Virus record (IMG/VR): IMGVR_UViG_3300036790_000551
Location: 28,832-92,831 of that record
From: a virus
DNA: 64,000 bases
Reading direction: 5' to 3' (one strand)
A program made the position numbers and the translations under genes. Positions 16,392-25,139 of the stretch are shown piece after piece; within the stretch, counting starts at the first letter, position 1; the number at the start of each line of letters is the position of its first letter. The notes under the pieces were generated by a model. It did not search any database. It saw only the letters and a program-made list of their open reading frames with translations, and was not told where the DNA came from.

Positions 16392-17572
16392 GGATAGGCT
16401 ATCTCTTCCGCGGTTACCTTGGTGACGTCAAGTGGGACGCGGCCGGCAACGAGGTCTCCACTCCTGACGGCAATGCCACATACTCGTGGTCAATCGAGCA
16501 TGAGTGTGAACGGAGGAAGCATAAACTGATTCCACTCGGAGAGAACCTCGACGCGCCGGCAGCCGCATCCCTCGGGCCCGACCTCTTCAAGGCCTTCAGC
16601 GGCTCCAAGCGGGCCAAGTCATACGAGCGGATGCTCCGTCGCGGCTGGTCCCGGCTCTCTGAACGAACGTTTCCTGCGCTCGACCTGGTCCTCGTGGAGT
16701 GGCGCTGGCCCATTCCCGGTCGAAACACCCCAGCGGACCGAGAGAGCGTCGACTACCGGCGTGACCTCGAGCGACAATGGGAGGTCCTCAGACACTACTC
16801 CAATGCCGGCACCCCCATAGTGGTCTGGGACCTCGACCACAAACTGACCGAGTTGGACGTGGAGATGATGCAGGCGGCCGACATGCCGGTCCGCTTCATT
16901 GAGACCGCAGTCAAGCCTAAGGCTTGGGCCCGACGAGTTGAGCCTCCGACGCTCGTCGCGGACCTCTGCCAGCACGACATCAACCCCCGCCTGCCCTCTC
17001 ACCACCTGGGCTACGTCGGCTCCCGTTACGAGCGGGACGAGACGATAGACAAGTGGATTCACCCCATCGCGAACGTGAACGGGCATCGGGCCAAGTTCTG
17101 GGGAAAATGGGAGCCCTCTGATGAGGTCCGGACCCGCTGGCCGGGAATCACCTTTGCGGGCAGGATTGGAGTCAGGGACTTCTATGATGCTTATTCAAGA
17201 GTTGCAGCGGTTCCGTTGCTGGCAAAGCAGTCGTACTACAGGTCCGGCTTCATTACCCCTCGAGTTTGGGAGGCGGTCCTGTTCGGCTCCATTCCCATTG
17301 GGCTCGCCGGCCACCGCGGCATCGGTCAATACGTGGAGCGGGTGGCCATTGACTCACGGGGCCTCCTTGAGGCGGCCACGGAGATTCGCAACATCTCATC
17401 AATCCGCCGTCGCGTTCTGCGGGAGGAGGCGGCGCATAGGTTATCCCATATGGACGCTCGGCATTTCGTCGACGTTCTCGAGGGGTTGGTAGATGCGGTG
17501 GCCAAGGATTTTGAGTCGACCGCTGAAGTTCCTGAGACGCAAGAAGGCACAGAACATGGCAACCAAGAGTAA
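16388..17572 (+). CDS. GT-B-like glycosyltransferase
   Basis: 394 residues. The C-terminal half has YVGSRYERDETIDKWIHPI, a sugar-binding strand (GITFAGRIGVRDFYDAYSRV), and RSGFITPRVWEAVLFGSIP, a pattern of CgeB-like and phage GT-B enzymes in which the E-A-x-x-x-G segment holds the nucleotide sugar. The N-terminal half (VLVEWRWPIPG, TPIVVWDLDHKL) is the acceptor domain. It is one of four glycosyltransferase-like genes in the window. The acceptor is unknown; modified DNA or a surface glycan are the options. Confidence 0.65.
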   Translation: MRIGYLFRGYLGDVKWDAAGNEVSTPDGNATYSWSIEHECERRKHKLIPLGENLDAPAAASLGPDLFKAFSGSKRAKSYERMLRRGWSRLSERTFPALDLVLVEWRWPIPGRNTPADRESVDYRRDLERQWEVLRHYSNAGTPIVVWDLDHKLTELDVEMMQAADMPVRFIETAVKPKAWARRVEPPTLVADLCQHDINPRLPSHHLGYVGSRYERDETIDKWIHPIANVNGHRAKFWGKWEPSDEVRTRWPGITFAGRIGVRDFYDAYSRVAAVPLLAKQSYYRSGFITPRVWEAVLFGSIPIGLAGHRGIGQYVERVAIDSRGLLEAATEIRNISSIRRRVLREEAAHRLSHMDARHFVDVLEGLVDAVAKDFESTAEVPETQEGTEHGNQE

Positions 17573-17939
17573 CAACAACCCCGAGGCAAACCTCAAGATT
17601 CAGTGGCACCTGGACGGCGACGGCATGCGGCCGGTTGAGACCGCGTTCGGGTACGCGGTCCGCAACCCGCTCGTGGCTTCGATTCCCCCGGGGGCGACCC
17701 GCCGGATTGACTTACACGTCGCCACCGACCATCCGATGCACGTGTGGCCCACTCGCGCTCACGCCCCTCATTCTCGGGTTGTGAGTGTGGTCCCGGGAAT
17801 CCTTCAGCCGGGTGAGGACCTGATGATTGACATCGAGAATAAGAGTCAGCACGTCACCCTCACCGTGGAGACCAAGGAGGTCCTCGTGAACCTCTCTCCC
17901 GTCGTCCTACCGGCCGGTATCGCGACGGAGGTCGCGTGA
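17556..17939 (+). CDS. Beta-rich protein, possible trimeric dUTPase-like fold
   Basis: 127 residues from the ATG at 17556, with AGAAGG 6 bases upstream. Strands such as GYAVRNPLVASIPPGATRRI, LHVATDHPMHVWPTR, DLMIDIENKSQHVTL and VNLSPVVLP resemble the double-stranded beta-barrel of trimeric dUTPase-type proteins. The catalytic motifs I cannot match clearly, so the function stays open. Confidence 0.5.
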   Translation: MATKSNNNPEANLKIQWHLDGDGMRPVETAFGYAVRNPLVASIPPGATRRIDLHVATDHPMHVWPTRAHAPHSRVVSVVPGILQPGEDLMIDIENKSQHVTLTVETKEVLVNLSPVVLPAGIATEVA

Positions 17940-17940
17940 G

Positions 17941-18330
17941 ATGAAGCGGACGTTCCGACGACCCGACGGCGCAGAGGAGACCCTCGAGGGAACCCCCGAG
18001 GAGTTGGCCGAGCACGAGCGTCGGCTTCGAGAGCAATCCCAGCCCGTCAAGGCTCCGCCTGACCAGACCCGAGACGTTCTCCTCGGTAAGACGATGGAGG
18101 AGTGGAAGCAATGGCTCGACGAACTCAAGAAGTTGAATCCGTCGTTTCCGCCGCTTCCGCAACCCGAACCGTTAATCCACCCTGGGCCAATCTGGATTGT
18201 TTCTTGCAGTCTGTGTCAATCCTATCCGTGTCGTTGCAAATCTCTCGGGTGGCCGCATGGGACCATCACCGTCACCGGCACGACTGCTTTCATACCCCGG
18301 ATTGACACGCAGGGTTGGCTGCTGGACTGA
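17941..18330 (+). CDS. Unknown protein with Cys cluster
   Basis: 129 residues. The acidic helical first half (TPEELAEHERRLREQ) is followed by a proline-rich link and CSLCQSYPCRCKSLGWPHG, a likely zinc-binding tip. Confidence 0.6.
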   Translation: MKRTFRRPDGAEETLEGTPEELAEHERRLREQSQPVKAPPDQTRDVLLGKTMEEWKQWLDELKKLNPSFPPLPQPEPLIHPGPIWIVSCSLCQSYPCRCKSLGWPHGTITVTGTTAFIPRIDTQGWLLD

Positions 18331-18332
18331 CC

Positions 18333-18674
18333 GTGTCCGAGATACAGCGACTGCTACGGGTCGCGCAGCGCCGGTCGACGGCGCGTGAGTATCGCTTTCC
18401 GCGATTCAAACTCCAGCGCTCACTGGAGGAGCGGCTGCGGGTCCGGCTCAAGGAGTTGAACATCAGTTCCGCTGCCTTCATGGAGGCCGTCGTCACGGGC
18501 TTCGTGGAGGGCCATCCCTCCGTCATGGCCATGATTGACCAATGGACGCGGGAGAACGAGACCGATTTCCAGGACGAGAAGCCCTCGCTGCGCTTGAAGG
18601 AGTTAGGCGAGGTCTACGGCGCCATCGCGGCCGGCGATGGCCTTATGACTGATGAGGAGAAGGACAATGAGTAA
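18333..18674 (+). CDS. Possible ribbon-helix-helix DNA-binding protein
   Basis: 113 residues from GTG 18333, 2 bases after the previous stop. A basic N-terminus (RFPRFKLQRSLEERLRVRL) is followed by LNISSAAFMEAVVTGFVEG, which fits the two helices of phage Arc/MetJ-type regulators. The acidic tail is unrelated. Confidence in the fold is low. Confidence 0.5.
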   Translation: MSEIQRLLRVAQRRSTAREYRFPRFKLQRSLEERLRVRLKELNISSAAFMEAVVTGFVEGHPSVMAMIDQWTRENETDFQDEKPSLRLKELGEVYGAIAAGDGLMTDEEKDNE

Positions 18675-19005
18675 CAGGACCATCGAACGCAGCGTCGCCC
18701 GTGCTCTCTACGCTAAGTTCTCGCGGGACTGGAGGGACCACCTCCGTGCGTCAGGAAAGTACGGTGAGCCGAAGTCTCCGAAGCGCCCGACTTTCTCCCA
18801 GTGGTACGCACTCCACGAGCGCAACCGAGCGATGATGGAGCAGTCCAAGGCCGCGGACGTTCTCGAGTTCCTGCAGGCCGACCCCTGGGAGCGCTTCGCC
18901 AACGAGCACCCGGAGGAGGCCCAGGCCTCGTCTGAGGACGCTTCGGACGATGAACGTGGAGTGGTTCACATCGACCTGAGGACGGGTGAGGAGACGAAGG
19001 AGTGA
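18667..19005 (+). CDS. Unknown helical protein
   Basis: 112 residues, mostly helical and basic at first (IERSVARALYAKFSRDWRDH), acidic at the end. The start overlaps the previous stop by 8 bases. Confidence 0.6.
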   Translation: MSNRTIERSVARALYAKFSRDWRDHLRASGKYGEPKSPKRPTFSQWYALHERNRAMMEQSKAADVLEFLQADPWERFANEHPEEAQASSEDASDDERGVVHIDLRTGEETKE

Positions 19006-19229
19006 GGGCCCTCCTGCTCTCCCTCCTGCTCGCCGCCGGTTGCCTGGTCACGACCAATAGGCCGGGTGTGATAGTCTGCGAGGACATCAACTACGAGGCA
19101 CCGAGTTGCGCGGGGTACTACGACTGGGTCCCCGGCTTCTGGGCCGGCGGCGTCTGGAACCGCGGCCACTACACGCACCGCTACCGCGGCCCACGCTTCA
19201 ATCACGTCCGCTCCGGTCGCCGTCGCTAG
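19002..19229 (+). CDS. Small lipoprotein
   Basis: 75 residues from GTG. RALLLSLLLAAGC is a signal peptide ending in a lipobox (L-A-A-G-C), so the mature protein should begin at Cys14 and be lipid-anchored outside the membrane. The mature part is rich in Trp, Tyr and Gly (YYDWVPGFWAGGVWNRGHY). It may alter the infected cell surface, for example to exclude other phages. Confidence 0.6.
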   Translation: MRALLLSLLLAAGCLVTTNRPGVIVCEDINYEAPSCAGYYDWVPGFWAGGVWNRGHYTHRYRGPRFNHVRSGRRR

Positions 19230-19289
19230 GGGCCTCCGCGGTTGGAAGACGAACCCCGTATCATCCGGCTCGCCCGGAGGAGGATGCTT

Positions 19290-19424
19290 GTGACTCCCGT
19301 TAGGAAACCACCCGAGAAGATTCGAATTCCCGTTCGGGGGTCGACCCGTAAGAAGCCGACCAGGATTGTGAAGTCAACGACCGTTGCACCGGCCAAACCG
19401 AGGCTCAAGCCAAACCACCGGTAA
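19290..19424 (+). CDS. Small basic peptide
   Basis: 44 residues from GTG 19290, with GGAGGAGG 6 bases upstream; ATG 19284 is possible but touches that site. It is strongly basic with many prolines (PVRKPPEKIRIPVRG). It could bind nucleic acid. No family recognised. Confidence 0.4.
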   Translation: MTPVRKPPEKIRIPVRGSTRKKPTRIVKSTTVAPAKPRLKPNHR

Positions 19425-19430
19425 GCGTGT

Positions 19431-19436
19431 TATGAT
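19431..19436 (+). promoter_or_regulatory. -10 box TATGAT before a mini-ORF
   Basis: GTGTTATGATG with 7 bases to the GTG at 19444. Confidence 0.55.
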
Positions 19437-19443
19437 GCCCTCG

Positions 19444-19488
19444 GTGAGCAAGTTAACCGAGGAAGAGCGAAAGACGACGTGCTGCTAG
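19444..19488 (+). CDS. 14-codon leader mini-ORF MSKLTEEERKTTCC
   Basis: It begins 7 bases after a -10 box, where transcription should start, and its TAG directly abuts the ATG of the phosphoesterase gene. GAGGAAGAG inside it can serve as the ribosome site for that gene. It ends in two Cys codons, as do leaderless Cys-sensing leader peptides described in mycobacteria. Whether it senses anything here is untested. Confidence 0.45.
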   Translation: MSKLTEEERKTTCC

Positions 19489-20166
19489 ATGCGTCTAGTT
19501 CACTTCTCAGATTTACATTGGTCTGGGTTTGACCGTCTTCCCGAAGCGGACCTGTATGTCTGCACGGGCGATATGATGGCCGACCACGTTAGTAAGGTCA
19601 AGACCGGGTTCCCCGGCGTCTACTCCTGGGACATCGTTCCTGGTCACGCTAAGCACGTGCAGGAGGAGCAGGCCCGACGCTTCGTGGAACGCGACGGCGG
19701 TTACCGTAAGTTCCTCGGGAGCCCCGATGCCCCGCTCGTCTGTGTCCGCGGCAACCATGACTTCACAGACCTCCGACACCTGTTCGTCGGCTGTAACCTC
19801 GTGCATGAGTTCATCGACAACGAGTTCATCGAGGTGGCCGGTCTGCGGGTCACGGGTCATCGCGGCATTCCATACATCTACGGCGGTTGGAACGACGAGG
19901 TCATGCGCGCGGACCTGCTTGACCGCGCCCGTCGAATGCCGAACGCCGACCTCTTCCTGACGCACTACCCGCCGCTCGGTATCCTCGACGGCGGGCCGCT
20001 GGCATACGGCCTCGAGGGCCTCGCAGCCGTCCTCCAGGGTAAAATGGACGGGCCGGTCGGGGTCCACTGCTTCGGTCACATCCATGAGAGCCGTGCGGTT
20101 CATCGTCCGAGCGATTCAATCGTCTTCTCGAACGCGGCAACGTACTTCAACGTAATCGATATTTGA
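19489..20166 (+). CDS. Calcineurin-type metallophosphoesterase
   Basis: 225 residues. FSDLHW (D-x-H), CTGDMM (GD), RGNHDF (GNHD), THYPP and FGHIHES (GHxH) are the five metal-site motifs of the family, all intact. The substrate is unknown; related phage enzymes act on phosphodiesters or end-phosphates. Translation is likely coupled to the mini-ORF whose stop abuts this ATG. A second, unrelated member lies at 41.0 kb. Confidence 0.85.
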   Translation: MRLVHFSDLHWSGFDRLPEADLYVCTGDMMADHVSKVKTGFPGVYSWDIVPGHAKHVQEEQARRFVERDGGYRKFLGSPDAPLVCVRGNHDFTDLRHLFVGCNLVHEFIDNEFIEVAGLRVTGHRGIPYIYGGWNDEVMRADLLDRARRMPNADLFLTHYPPLGILDGGPLAYGLEGLAAVLQGKMDGPVGVHCFGHIHESRAVHRPSDSIVFSNAATYFNVIDI

Positions 20167-20171
20167 GGACC

Positions 20172-20345
20172 ATGTCAGCAAAGACCATGCTCTCTGTCTT
20201 ATTCGTGTTCATACTGCTCGCTTGGGCCGGCGTAATCGCGTTTGGAGTCGTCACGCACGACTTGGGGCCAATCCTCGGCGCAACGTTTATGTTCGGAGGC
20301 GCGACGTTCGTCATCGTCGTTCTCCAGCGCGACTTGGAGTCCTGA
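20172..20345 (+). CDS. Small membrane protein
   Basis: 57 residues with two hydrophobic segments (MLSVLFVFILLAWAGVIAFG and PILGATFMFGGATFVIVVL) separated by HD. ATG 20172 follows GAGGACC. It is probably an inner-membrane protein of unknown role. Confidence 0.6.
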   Translation: MSAKTMLSVLFVFILLAWAGVIAFGVVTHDLGPILGATFMFGGATFVIVVLQRDLES

Positions 20346-20346
20346 A

Positions 20347-20594
20347 ATGGTATTCAAGGTCGTCTACGGATTAGAGCACATAAACTTTGGCATCGGCGAC
20401 GAGCGCAGCGGCTGGTGGATTGTACGCTACCTCTTGAATACATCAAGCAACACGTTGTGGACACAAAGCCGATTGCGCAGTTTCCGTATGGGCCGGCGAG
20501 CGCGCACGACCTGTCGGACTTCGAGGCCTACTGCTTGGAGGGACACGCGGTGCTGAAGCGTAATGCAACGATTGAAGACATGAGGGATGCTTAA
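20347..20594 (+). pseudogene. Frame-disrupted small gene
   Basis: The ATG at 20347 opens a convincing frame (MVFKVVYGLEHINFGIGDER, then SGWWIVRY) that decays into Arg/Thr-rich noise and stops at 20556. From about 20421 the -1 frame reads LPLEYIKQHVVDTKPIAQF and on to EDMRDA, ending at 20594, where the stop overlaps the ThyX start (TAATG). Together they make an 83-residue protein if a -1 shift occurs near 20422-20437. No canonical slippery heptamer is present, so a mutation or base-call error is more likely than programmed shifting. Confidence 0.6.
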
Positions 20595-21472
20595 TGCTGA
20601 TTTCCGCACGCGTCATCGCTGACTCAATCAACCCGGACGGCGACCGCCTGACGACGGTCGAGGCGGTCTTCAATAGGTGGATACTGGCCGAACTCAACAC
20701 CCATCGCATGCTGAGTCGGAACTCCGCCAGTTCCCGAGCCATCCCAGTCGCGCGCGTGCTGAAGCAGGTCTGGCGGGAGCCGGCCTACCCCGTGCACTGG
20801 GGCAAGAACCAGGCGGGAATGCAGAGTAAGAGTGAACTCGGAGGACTGCGTCTCTGGTTGGCGAAGCGCCTCTTCTTCTGGGCCCGCGTCCCCGCGCTGG
20901 TCCTCGTTTGGCTCCTCAGCAAGGTCGGCCTCCACAAGCAGGTAGCCAACCGCATTCTGGAGCCCTGGGTCTGGCACACGGCAATCATCAGCAGCACGAC
21001 CTGGCACAACTTCTTCAAGTTGCGAGCGCATCCGGATGCCCAGCCCGAGTTCAAGGAGTTGGCTTATAAGATGAACCAAGCCATTAACTGCAGCGAACCT
21101 CGAAGGTTGGAATGGGGTGAGTGGCACCTGCCGTACGCTGACGGGTTGGACGTCAAGACGGCTTCCGGCGCCGCCGTCCTGCCTTCAATGGTGAAGGTCT
21201 CGGCCGCGTGCTGCGCTAGGGTCTCCTACGTTCGACAGAATGACCGGAAGTCTATCGAAGAGGACGTGACGCTTTCCGACAGGCTCGGCGCGAACGGACA
21301 CTTCTCTCCCCTCGAGCATCCGGCCCGGGCGGAGCGCGGCCAATGGGGGAACTTCCGGGGCTGGAAGCAGGCGCGAAAGTTTTACGCCAATGAATCAGGC
21401 GAACCGAAACAGAAGTGCCTCTGTGAGAACGACCTCTACACGTCAGGCTGCCCGACCCACGGGCACAGTTGA
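20594..21472 (+). CDS. thyX: Flavin-dependent thymidylate synthase
   Basis: 292 residues. ELNTHRMLSRNSASSRAIPV is the phage form of the ThyX motif R-H-R-x-x-S that binds dUMP and FAD. HFSPLEHPA is the second signature. It makes dTMP from dUMP with FAD and methylene-tetrahydrofolate. An insert of about 70 residues (WLAKRLFFWARVPALVLVWL) is hydrophobic and unusual for the family. It is encoded together with a ThyA-fold protein at 6.5 kb, which suggests that the latter has a different substrate. Confidence 0.85.
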   Translation: MLISARVIADSINPDGDRLTTVEAVFNRWILAELNTHRMLSRNSASSRAIPVARVLKQVWREPAYPVHWGKNQAGMQSKSELGGLRLWLAKRLFFWARVPALVLVWLLSKVGLHKQVANRILEPWVWHTAIISSTTWHNFFKLRAHPDAQPEFKELAYKMNQAINCSEPRRLEWGEWHLPYADGLDVKTASGAAVLPSMVKVSAACCARVSYVRQNDRKSIEEDVTLSDRLGANGHFSPLEHPARAERGQWGNFRGWKQARKFYANESGEPKQKCLCENDLYTSGCPTHGHS

Positions 21473-21498
21473 AGCCTATCTGTACGCAAAGGAAGCGC

Positions 21499-21804
21499 AT
21501 GTCAGACGACTGGAACGTTCCCGACGACGATGAGGACGAGATGCTGGAACTTCCGGGTCTTGACACCGAGGCCGGTCGCGACGGATGGATTGAGATTCTC
21601 GCGCAACAGGACGAGGAGAGCATCGCTGCGAACGGCGGTTGGATTCAAATGATTATCGTCTCGGACGAGAAGCCTGAGAACGGTGTGATGCGCGTGCGTT
21701 ACGCCGACGGAACCGAGGACATCTTCGACGTTCAAATCAGACGTAAGATTGGCCTCGTGACTGAGAACGACCTCGTGACGGACAACGACAGCGAGAGGAA
21801 CTGA
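21499..21804 (+). CDS. Acidic unknown protein
   Basis: 101 residues from the ATG at 21499 with AAGGAAG upstream. The first half is very acidic (VPDDDEDEMLELPGLD). The second half has a strand pair (WIQMIIVSDE, VMRVRYADGTEDIFDVQIR). Confidence 0.6.
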   Translation: MSDDWNVPDDDEDEMLELPGLDTEAGRDGWIEILAQQDEESIAANGGWIQMIIVSDEKPENGVMRVRYADGTEDIFDVQIRRKIGLVTENDLVTDNDSERN

Positions 21805-21805
21805 C

Positions 21806-22849
21806 GTGGCCACCCTTTCCACGACGCTTGACATCCATCAGCCCGATGCCAGTTTCACGCCGGACCAACTCCATGTTATTGCGGTGGTCCACAACCCGCT
21901 CCGCTTCAGGAGCCGAGACGTGCTCTTCCAGCAGTTCGTGCAACACATGCAAGCGGCGGGCGTGACGCTGCACGTGGTCGAGGCCGCCTTCGGAGAGCGA
22001 CACCACCGTCACTCCGACCTGGGTGCCCACACCCACACCCTTTTCCAGCACTCGAATGAGATATGGATGAAGGAGGCGATGATTAACGCGGGGTTCAGTC
22101 GGCTTCCAGACGACTGGAAGTACGCCGCGTGGATAGACGGCGACGTCCACTTCGCCCGACCCGATTGGGCGACCGAAACGATTCACCAGTTGCAACACTA
22201 TCGGGTCGTCCAGATGTTTCAGACCGCCGCGGACCTCGGTCCGACCGGAGAGATTGTCGACGTTCATAACAGTTTCGGCTGGTCTTATGCCGCAGGACTA
22301 CCGAAGTGGGTGCACGGCAACGCCCCAGAGGCTGCCGTTCATGACGGCCTCGATTACTACTTCTATGACGACAGCGAGAGTCTCGGTGGCACCCGACCGG
22401 CGGGAAAGTTCTGGCATCCGGGATACGCCTGGGCCATTCGTCGCAAGGCCTTCGATGACCTCGGCGGTCTGATAGACTGGTCAGGCCTCGGTTCGGCCGA
22501 CCACATGATGGCGCTAGCGATGATTGGAGAGGTTGAGAAGTCGATTCCAGGAAACCTCCATCCGAACTACCTTCGTCACGCTCGACTGTGGCAGGAACTC
22601 GCCGCCGAGCACATCCGCGGTGACATGGGGTTCGTTCCGGGGACCATCACTCATTCCTGGCACGGTCGCAAGCGGGAGCGCTTCTATGTTCCTCGATGGG
22701 AGATTTTACGGAAGCATGCCTATGACCCCGAGCGGGACATCCGGCGTGACCACCAGCGCATGGTTCACTTCACTCGTCCCGGTGAGCGGCTTCGTGACGA
22801 CATGCGGACCTATTTCAGGTCCCGTAATGAAGACGGAGTCGAGTTGTAA
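21806..22849 (+). CDS. GT-A glycosyltransferase
   Basis: 347 residues from GTG. LHVIAVVHNPLRF opens the nucleotide-sugar fold. YAAWIDGDVHFARP has the D-G-D metal motif. KFWHPGYAWAIRRKAFDDLGG and GSADHMMALAMIG follow the acceptor-side motifs of family-2-like phage enzymes. It is probably cytoplasmic, because no signal or membrane segment is seen. The donor could be host UDP-sugar or the CDP-sugar made by genes at 35-37 kb. Confidence 0.75.
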   Translation: MATLSTTLDIHQPDASFTPDQLHVIAVVHNPLRFRSRDVLFQQFVQHMQAAGVTLHVVEAAFGERHHRHSDLGAHTHTLFQHSNEIWMKEAMINAGFSRLPDDWKYAAWIDGDVHFARPDWATETIHQLQHYRVVQMFQTAADLGPTGEIVDVHNSFGWSYAAGLPKWVHGNAPEAAVHDGLDYYFYDDSESLGGTRPAGKFWHPGYAWAIRRKAFDDLGGLIDWSGLGSADHMMALAMIGEVEKSIPGNLHPNYLRHARLWQELAAEHIRGDMGFVPGTITHSWHGRKRERFYVPRWEILRKHAYDPERDIRRDHQRMVHFTRPGERLRDDMRTYFRSRNEDGVEL

Positions 22850-23265
22850 TGTTGACATGTCCCGTGTGCGGCGAGTACTCATGTAAATACTGGCAATGGT
22901 GCAAGATGAATACAGGACCGAAACAATCGACGCCAGTTCCCTCGGGACAGATGAAGACCGACGGAGATACCACTCATCGAGTTCCCCGTTTCGAGCCGGA
23001 GGCCTTGCCTGAGATATACGGTGAGTCACTCGAGGAGCGTGACAACGACCCAGTGAACCACCCATCGCATTACACTGCCAGTGGCATTGAAACGATTGAT
23101 GTCATCGAGGCATGGGACCTAGACTTCTGTTTGGGGAACGCCGTGAAGTACATCTCTCGTGCCGGCAAGAAGGACCCCGAGAAGGAACTGGAAGACCTCA
23201 AGAAGGCTCGGTGGTACGTTGACCGTCGCATCGAGCAAATTCAAAATCGAGGAAAAACCGGATGA
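22849..23265 (+). CDS. DUF3310-domain protein
   Basis: 138 residues. An N-terminal zinc-like CPVCGEYSC leads to the DUF3310 core, with NHPSHYTASGIETIDVIEAW, LGNAVKYISRAGKK and DLKKARWYVDRRI. This domain is widespread in phages, sometimes called nucleotide-kinase-like; its function is not settled. The ATG overlaps the glycosyltransferase stop. Confidence 0.85.
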   Translation: MLTCPVCGEYSCKYWQWCKMNTGPKQSTPVPSGQMKTDGDTTHRVPRFEPEALPEIYGESLEERDNDPVNHPSHYTASGIETIDVIEAWDLDFCLGNAVKYISRAGKKDPEKELEDLKKARWYVDRRIEQIQNRGKTG

Positions 23266-23894
23266 TTTCATTACGCTTGCTCGTCAATAATGAGGTCTGT
23301 TGCGACGTCGACGGCGTCGTGGCAGACCTCGTGGGCGGCCTGCAGGGGTGGCTCCTCACGACCTATGGCGTTGAGATGGACCGGTCTCGGGTCGTCTATC
23401 ACAACGACATGGGTCGCTCTCCCGGCATCAGGGAGACAACGGCTCGAAAACTGATGAGGTTCTTTCCAAGCGCAGAGACCCCGGAGCAGGCGTTCTCCTT
23501 CGCGTTCGAGGCCTTCATGAAGGACCGCGACGTCTACGGTCGCTACATCCCCGTCATTCCCGGGGCGCTTGAGGGAATCGCGGCCATCCAGCAGAGGTAC
23601 GAGGTGGTCTTCGTGACCGCCCTCATGAAGAAGGCCCGCGACCACTTTCGCTCCAAGATGGAGTGGATTGAGCGATGGTTTCCCGGTTGCGAGGTCATCA
23701 CGGCCACGGCCAGCAAGAAGCGCATGGTCCGCGGCCGGTATGCTATCGATGACCGCTACGACACCTGCGCCATGTATAGGGCGGCCGGCACCGAGCCCCT
23801 GCTCTTCGAACAGCCATGGAACGAGGTTCCCGACGGCGTCGTCGAGCCAAGTTACGACTGGAAGGGAATCGTGCAGAGGATATGCGATGAGTGA
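23262..23894 (+). CDS. HAD-type 5'(3')-deoxyribonucleotidase
   Basis: 210 residues. CCDVDGVVADLVGG is the D-x-D-G-V motif with the nucleophile Asp. VVFVTALMKKARDH supplies the Thr and Lys. YAIDDRYDTC gives the final D-D. This is the NT5C-like phage type that removes phosphate from deoxyribonucleoside monophosphates. It would tune dNMP pools with the RNR and kinase. Confidence 0.75.
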   Translation: MISLRLLVNNEVCCDVDGVVADLVGGLQGWLLTTYGVEMDRSRVVYHNDMGRSPGIRETTARKLMRFFPSAETPEQAFSFAFEAFMKDRDVYGRYIPVIPGALEGIAAIQQRYEVVFVTALMKKARDHFRSKMEWIERWFPGCEVITATASKKRMVRGRYAIDDRYDTCAMYRAAGTEPLLFEQPWNEVPDGVVEPSYDWKGIVQRICDE

Positions 23895-24228
23895 AATCGA
23901 CGGAAAGGTTGCTCCACCGCCGGCCGGGTACACCTCGGTTCGCCTCGGCGCGGCCTTTCTGATGCCTGCCGACGAGGCCGACCACTACGAACTCTTTCGA
24001 CAGACTGTGACGGTGGCCAATGAGGGCGACCGGACGGTCAAGAGCGAGGCAATCGGAACCCCGATTGGACCCCTGGCTCGCTATCGACGAAAGGGACGGG
24101 GTGACAAGACCCCGAAGCACCTGGCCTCGGTGAGCGGGCCACCCCTGGAGATGAAGACTACGGACGCGAAGGGACAGCCCATGACTTTAATTTTGCTCTG
24201 GTGGCCGGGAATGGATAACAACAAATGA
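23887..24228 (+). CDS. Unknown protein
   Basis: 113 residues with an 8-base overlap. Proline-rich start, beta-rich middle (AAFLMPADEADHYELFRQTV), and a closing hydrophobic strand (MTLILLWWPG). Confidence 0.55.
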   Translation: MSEIDGKVAPPPAGYTSVRLGAAFLMPADEADHYELFRQTVTVANEGDRTVKSEAIGTPIGPLARYRRKGRGDKTPKHLASVSGPPLEMKTTDAKGQPMTLILLWWPGMDNNK

Positions 24229-24350
24229 CAGGCGAAGAGAAAGTCGGTCTCGTGTTCATTGTGATGTGGGCCCTCTCGGTCCTCGCGAGCCTAGCCATGT
24301 CCGCGGCCGTCGTTTACGTTCTGATTCATTTTCTTTCAAAGTATTGGTGA
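24225..24350 (+). CDS. Small single-pass membrane protein
   Basis: 41 residues. One long hydrophobic helix (VGLVFIVMWALSVLASLAMS and beyond). The ATG overlaps the previous stop (ATGA) and the next gene begins 2 bases after, so the frame fits the operon. Confidence 0.55.
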   Translation: MTGEEKVGLVFIVMWALSVLASLAMSAAVVYVLIHFLSKYW

Positions 24351-24351
24351 G

Positions 24352-25107
24352 ATGACCGACGTCCAGTTGTTCAGCGAGCGTCTCACCCAGACGCTGGGGC
24401 TCTTGTCCTGGGAAGTGCGTAACGCCCTGTTGGTCAAAATCGGTCACATGGAGTTGCAGATGCGAAGCAACGGCCAATGCCAGCCGGTCTGGACCGGTCC
24501 CGTGCCCGAGGTCCAGTTGCTGGGTCGCGAGGTCGTTGTACCGACCGACGTCGGCGAGCGACGGGGCATCGTCGTCTGCTTCGGAGTCATGAACATGGGC
24601 GCTGAGTATGAGCGGTCCGTGGTCGTGCACGTCCCGGCCTCTGGCACCGTCCATGAGGCCCCGGGCTCCTCCACCAGGCTGGCGTCTGCAGAGGACTCCA
24701 GACGCATCCAGGAGGAACTGGCGATGGCTCGGAAGTTGAGCGAGGCGACCGAACGGGTGCAGGCGGAGCCGCCGGCCGGCAAGGCCAGGCGTCGCGGCCA
24801 CAAGGACCCCGCCCTTCAGAAGTGGATGCTCGAGCACGGAGCGGCCCATCCCAACGTCCGTCAAGCGGTTGAGGGCGGCGGCTGCCTTAAGTTGGTCGGT
24901 CTCGATGGTGACAAGCGCCTTTACGTCTTTCGCGGACAACTTCGGGTCGACGTCAGCGGCTTCGTCGTCGGTCATCCGTCCGTTCGTCAGATATCCGAGG
25001 CCGAGGCCAAGGAGATGCACCTCGGAAAGGTCCGCGGACAGTTCATCTTCGAGGACCCCGCCGCGGCTCGTGAGGCCTTCGAACTCGCTCTCTCCCTCCT
25101 CGGTTAG
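24352..25107 (+). CDS. Unknown protein
   Basis: 251 residues. The N-terminal 60 residues are helical. A beta-rich region follows (VVVPTDVGERRGIVVCFGVM), then a basic link (GKARRRGHKD) and a C-terminal alpha/beta part (GGGCLKLVGLDGDKRLYVFR). Two domains are likely. No family recognised. Confidence 0.6.
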   Translation: MTDVQLFSERLTQTLGLLSWEVRNALLVKIGHMELQMRSNGQCQPVWTGPVPEVQLLGREVVVPTDVGERRGIVVCFGVMNMGAEYERSVVVHVPASGTVHEAPGSSTRLASAEDSRRIQEELAMARKLSEATERVQAEPPAGKARRRGHKDPALQKWMLEHGAAHPNVRQAVEGGGCLKLVGLDGDKRLYVFRGQLRVDVSGFVVGHPSVRQISEAEAKEMHLGKVRGQFIFEDPAAAREAFELALSLLG

Positions 25108-25139
25108 ACGTTTGCGACGGACGTCCGTCGCCGTTGTGG

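Noticed and set aside
17182-17188. TATGAT at 17183 and at about 40401 as promoters
   Set aside because: Both lie within coding sequence without the GYGN prefix or a start codon at the right distance.
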